From contig CAIXQV010001084.1 in the NCBI GenBank assembly GCA_903921605.1, positions 1 to 8,055 of the forward strand: DNA of 8,055 bases, given 5' to 3'. A program made the translations under genes and the position numbers. Below, one piece after another: positions 6,137-8,055 of the stretch. The stretch's first letter is position 1; each line of letters opens with the position of its first letter. The notes beneath the pieces are model-generated. The model was not told the origin of the DNA. It saw only the letters and a program-made list of their open reading frames with translations, and made no database searches. This stretch comes from an uncultured Planctomycetaceae bacterium. GTDB lineage: Bacteria; Planctomycetota; Planctomycetia; Planctomycetales; Planctomycetaceae.

Positions 6137-7408
6137 TCACTCCGGGGCCATCAATGACAGTATCAGAGCAGCCCGCGAGATAATTCTGGCCCCTATCGAG
6201 ATCGCTCTCTCATCCACATCGAAAATCGGCGAGTGCAACATCGGCCACTCCCCTTCACCCGAGGCACAACCCAGTCGAAACTGAGAGCCTCGCACATGGT
6301 CCAGGTAAACCGCGAAGTCTTCGCCACCCATACTCGGCTTATCGATGATCGTCAGATTCTGCCCACCCAAAACCTGGATGGCAGATGCTTCGTAAGCTGA
6401 CGTGACAGTGACGTCGTTCACGACGGAACCGAGCGGACACAAAAAACGGACGTCAATCGTATTTCCCGTGGCTGCCGCCAAGCCGTCGCAGGTTCTCTGA
6501 ATTGTATCCATTACCGCCTGACGGTTGACTCGATCGGTCGATCTTAGAGTTCCCATGATGTCCACGACATCCGGAATAACGTTTGACGCGGATCCTCCAT
6601 GAATCGTGCCCATCGTAAACACCGTCGGATACAATACATCGGCTCGACGAGGCACCGTCTGGTACAACGTGGATACCAGTGCAGCAGCGGCGGCCAGAGG
6701 ATCTGTCGTGTGCTGCGGCCGCGCGGCATGTCCTCCTTTGCCTCGAATACTGATTTCGACTTCATCCACCTGAGCCGTCAAAACTCCATAACGAATTCCA
6801 ACTTTGCCTACAGGAATTGTAGGGTCTACATGAAGGCCAAGGATTGCGGACACATCCTTCAGTGCGCCATCTTCGACCATCCAGGCCGCGCCTTCGGCCG
6901 TCTCTTCGGCGGCCTGGAAAATAAAACGCAGCCGCGCGGAGGGTACTTCTGACTCCGGCAGCCGTTTTGCCAGATTCGACAACATTTCGGCAACAGCCAG
7001 AACAATCGTCGTATGAACATCGTGGCCACAGGCATGGGCCAGGCCCGAACAGGCCGACGCGTACGGTGTCGACTTGCGATCCTGCATTCGTAACGCATCA
7101 ATGTCAGCACGGACCACAATCAGCGGAGCATTGGCCGCCGGCGAACCCAGGACCAGATCAGCGATCACGCCCACTCCGCGGTCCGGAACTCTTCCAGAGA
7201 TCCCCAGCTCCTTAAGCCGTGAGACGATATGGGCGGTCGTTTCGCGTTCCTGTCCGCTGGGCTCAGGCCTCGTATGCAGCGCGCGACGGTGCTGGATCCA
7301 GTCAGCCTGACGACTTTCGGCCATCCGGTCCAGCAGCAGCTCAAACGGAACGATTCGTTCAACATCCGCCGGAGATACTCGCCAACCCATATCGGAAATC
7401 TCTCGCAT
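6137..7408 (-). CDS. M20D family metallo-amidohydrolase
   Basis: This 423-residue enzyme is a two-metal hydrolase of the M20D group, which includes N-acyl-amino-acid and hippurate amidohydrolases that release an amino acid from an acyl or aminoacyl amide. Motifs in order are RADIDALRMQD (100-110), HACGHDVHT (125-133) with metal ligands C127 and H129, QAAEE (165-169) with catalytic E168 and metal ligand E169, GLHV with H193, GGHAARPQHTTDP (225-237) in the dimerisation (lid) domain, SNVIPD (275-280), and MGGEDF (360-365). H392 in LHSP is the last metal ligand. The set is complete. No signal peptide is present, so it is cytoplasmic. About 30 residues precede the usual family start. The ATG at 7408 is favoured by GAGGAG five bases upstream; Met7 is the alternative. 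The exact substrate is unknown. Confidence 0.94.
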   Translation of the reverse strand: MREISDMGWRVSPADVERIVPFELLLDRMAESRQADWIQHRRALHTRPEPSGQERETTAHIVSRLKELGISGRVPDRGVGVIADLVLGSPAANAPLIVVRADIDALRMQDRKSTPYASACSGLAHACGHDVHTTIVLAVAEMLSNLAKRLPESEVPSARLRFIFQAAEETAEGAAWMVEDGALKDVSAILGLHVDPTIPVGKVGIRYGVLTAQVDEVEISIRGKGGHAARPQHTTDPLAAAAALVSTLYQTVPRRADVLYPTVFTMGTIHGGSASNVIPDVVDIMGTLRSTDRVNRQAVMDTIQRTCDGLAAATGNTIDVRFLCPLGSVVNDVTVTSAYEASAIQVLGGQNLTIIDKPSMGGEDFAVYLDHVRGSQFRLGCASGEGEWPMLHSPIFDVDERAISIGARIISRAALILSLMAPE

Positions 7409-7489
7409 CGTTTCTCCTCAGTGACTGTCCGACGAACTCAAACCGCCAGCCAGGATCATTGTCCCACTGGAACCCTGGGGTTCGCTCGG

Positions 7490-7517
7490 ATTTTGATCCG
7501 GCGTCAACATCTGTCAA
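7490..7517 (-). promoter_or_regulatory. Possible promoter of the amidohydrolase gene
   Basis: On the minus strand a consensus TTGACA (7517-7512) is followed after 16 bases by CAAAAT (7495-7490), which matches four of six -10 positions. Transcription would begin near 7483 with a leader of about 75 bases. The -35 hexamer coincides with one member of the GTCAA/TTGAC cluster, so a regulator bound there could control this promoter, or the match may simply be part of that cluster. Confidence 0.38.
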
Positions 7518-7563
7518 CGGCCAGGAAATCTTGACTGCACAACGGTTCTGGTCAAGAGGTCAA
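7503..7563. promoter_or_regulatory. Cluster of five GTCAA/TTGAC motifs, possible operator array
   Basis: GTCAA occurs on the plus strand at 7503-7507, 7513-7517, 7551-7555 and 7559-7563, and in inverted form (TTGAC) at 7531-7535. The first two form GTCAAC repeats spaced by 10 bases, one helical turn. Two others are GGTCAA repeats spaced by 8. TCTTGAC (7529-7535) and GTCAAGA (7551-7557) form a 7-base inverted repeat with 15 bases between. A sixth copy is at 7667-7671. The site lies between divergent genes, which suits transcription factor binding; no regulator is known. Confidence 0.4.
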
Positions 7564-7749
7564 TCCTCTATTCGCGAAACACCCGGCACAATCGCAGAGC
7601 CCCGCACAATCAGATATTTCGCCCCAAACGGAAAACTCTTACTGCATGTTCGCCTGCACTCCTGTCGTCAAAAAGAAGTTGTCCCAGGCAGGATTCGGAG
7701 TGATGTAGACTTTTCGCAACATCAGGTGTGATCTTGTGTCGTTAAGGCT

Positions 7750-7753
7750 GAGG
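7750..7753 (+). promoter_or_regulatory. Ribosome binding site bearing on the membrane protein start
   Basis: GAGG is 8 bases from the ATG at 7762 but only 2 bases from the ATG at 7756. The spacing favours 7762 as the start of the terminal gene. An AAGG at 7745-7748 could serve the earlier ATG, so the choice is not certain. Confidence 0.5.
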
Positions 7754-7761
7754 AAATGAGT

Positions 7762-8055
7762 ATGTCCGTTGTTGCAGAAAAGCCGGAAATGACTGAGCCT
7801 CCGCAGCCACTTCCCTCGCCAGAACTTCCTGATGCCCGAGTTCTGGAAGACAAAACTCCGGAATGGATGCGATGTACCCCGGCCTCCGTAGTCTTTACGG
7901 CTCTGATCGGCCTCGTCTTCATTATGATGGCCAGTCGACCTCTGTGGCATACCGATCTCTGGGATCACCTGAACTACGGCGATCAGATTCTGAGAACCGG
8001 AGTCGTCTCGTCCACGGAACCTCTCATGCGGCTTTGCCGTGGCGTTTCCATGGTC
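7762..8055 (+). CDS. N-terminus of a multi-pass membrane protein, possibly GT-C glycosyltransferase-like (cut by window end)
   Basis: The first 98 residues of a longer protein are visible, and the frame is still open at the window edge. A Pro/Glu-rich cytoplasmic leader (about 35 residues) is followed by a hydrophobic segment, SVVFTALIGLVFIMMAS, which is one membrane helix. After it comes SRPLWHTDLWDHLNYGDQIL, then RTGVVSSTEPL. Paired acidic residues in the first extracytoplasmic loop, right after the first helix (here D-L-W-D), are the hallmark of GT-C glycosyltransferases that use polyprenyl-linked sugars. I therefore infer a protein of that type, though the rest of it is not visible and the assignment is tentative. 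The start could instead be the ATG at 7756, adding two residues. The gene diverges from the amidohydrolase. Confidence 0.65.
   Translation, partial: MSVVAEKPEMTEPPQPLPSPELPDARVLEDKTPEWMRCTPASVVFTALIGLVFIMMASRPLWHTDLWDHLNYGDQILRTGVVSSTEPLMRLCRGVSMV

Larger units (their letters stand above)
7409..7755. other. Divergent intergenic region without a gene
   Basis: This stretch of nearly 350 bases separates the minus-strand amidohydrolase from the plus-strand membrane protein. Open frames across it have no recognisable protein character and mostly continue from shadows of the amidohydrolase. Besides the GTCAA cluster and the possible amidohydrolase promoter it holds two small dyads: AACCC-TG-GGGTT near 7471-7482 and CGGAT-TTTG-ATCCG at 7487-7500. 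I see no convincing promoter for the plus-strand gene, no tRNA and no structured RNA. Confidence 0.6.

Noticed and set aside
7721..7729. ATCAGGTGT shared with 2740-2748
   Set aside because: A single 9-base match in a window of 8 kb is close to chance and the contexts differ.
7219..7731. 170-residue plus-strand frame reaching into the intergenic region
   Set aside because: Its first third is antisense to the amidohydrolase and the rest has no domain, no ribosome binding site and unlikely composition.

Overview
The window most likely comes from a planctomycete (Planctomycetota). The reasons are an ECF-type sigma factor followed by a PspA-like gene, a secreted FGly-type sulfatase, a small Ala/Pro-rich lipoprotein, few clear Shine-Dalgarno sites, and a moderate G+C content judged by eye. 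This assignment is an inference from gene content; no rRNA or other marker gene is present.

Layout. Positions 38-2300 (+) carry three genes in a row: an ECF-like sigma factor, a short PspA/IM30-like coiled-coil protein, and a two-part GNAT-type protein that overlaps the PspA gene by ATGA. A strong hairpin at 2309-2333 lies between this block and the convergent minus-strand genes. Positions 2360-7408 (-) hold five genes, listed here in transcription order: an M20D metallo-amidohydrolase, a YbdK/GCS2-type carboxylate-amine ligase, a 113-residue unknown protein whose start overlaps the ligase stop, a secreted sulfatase, and an 89-residue lipoprotein with a hexapeptide repeat tail. The last two are separated by gaps of 166 and 251 bases and are probably transcribed on their own. 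After a 350-base divergent intergenic region, a plus-strand gene for a multi-pass, possibly GT-C-like membrane protein begins near 7762 and runs off the window end.

How the genes may work together. The first block looks like an envelope-stress or regulatory unit (sigma factor plus PspA-like membrane protein plus acetyltransferase-like protein), but its trigger is unknown. The ligase and its small overlapping partner are almost certainly co-translated. The upstream amidohydrolase acts on the same bond type (amides) in the opposite direction, which is suggestive only. The sulfatase would act outside the cytoplasm on sulfated substrates. Its activating enzyme is not in the window.

No defence system, mobile element, CRISPR array or RNA gene was seen. 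The least explained signals are a cluster of GTCAA/TTGAC motifs at 7503-7563, a perfect 16-base palindrome at 2837-2852, and the sigma/PspA/GNAT arrangement.
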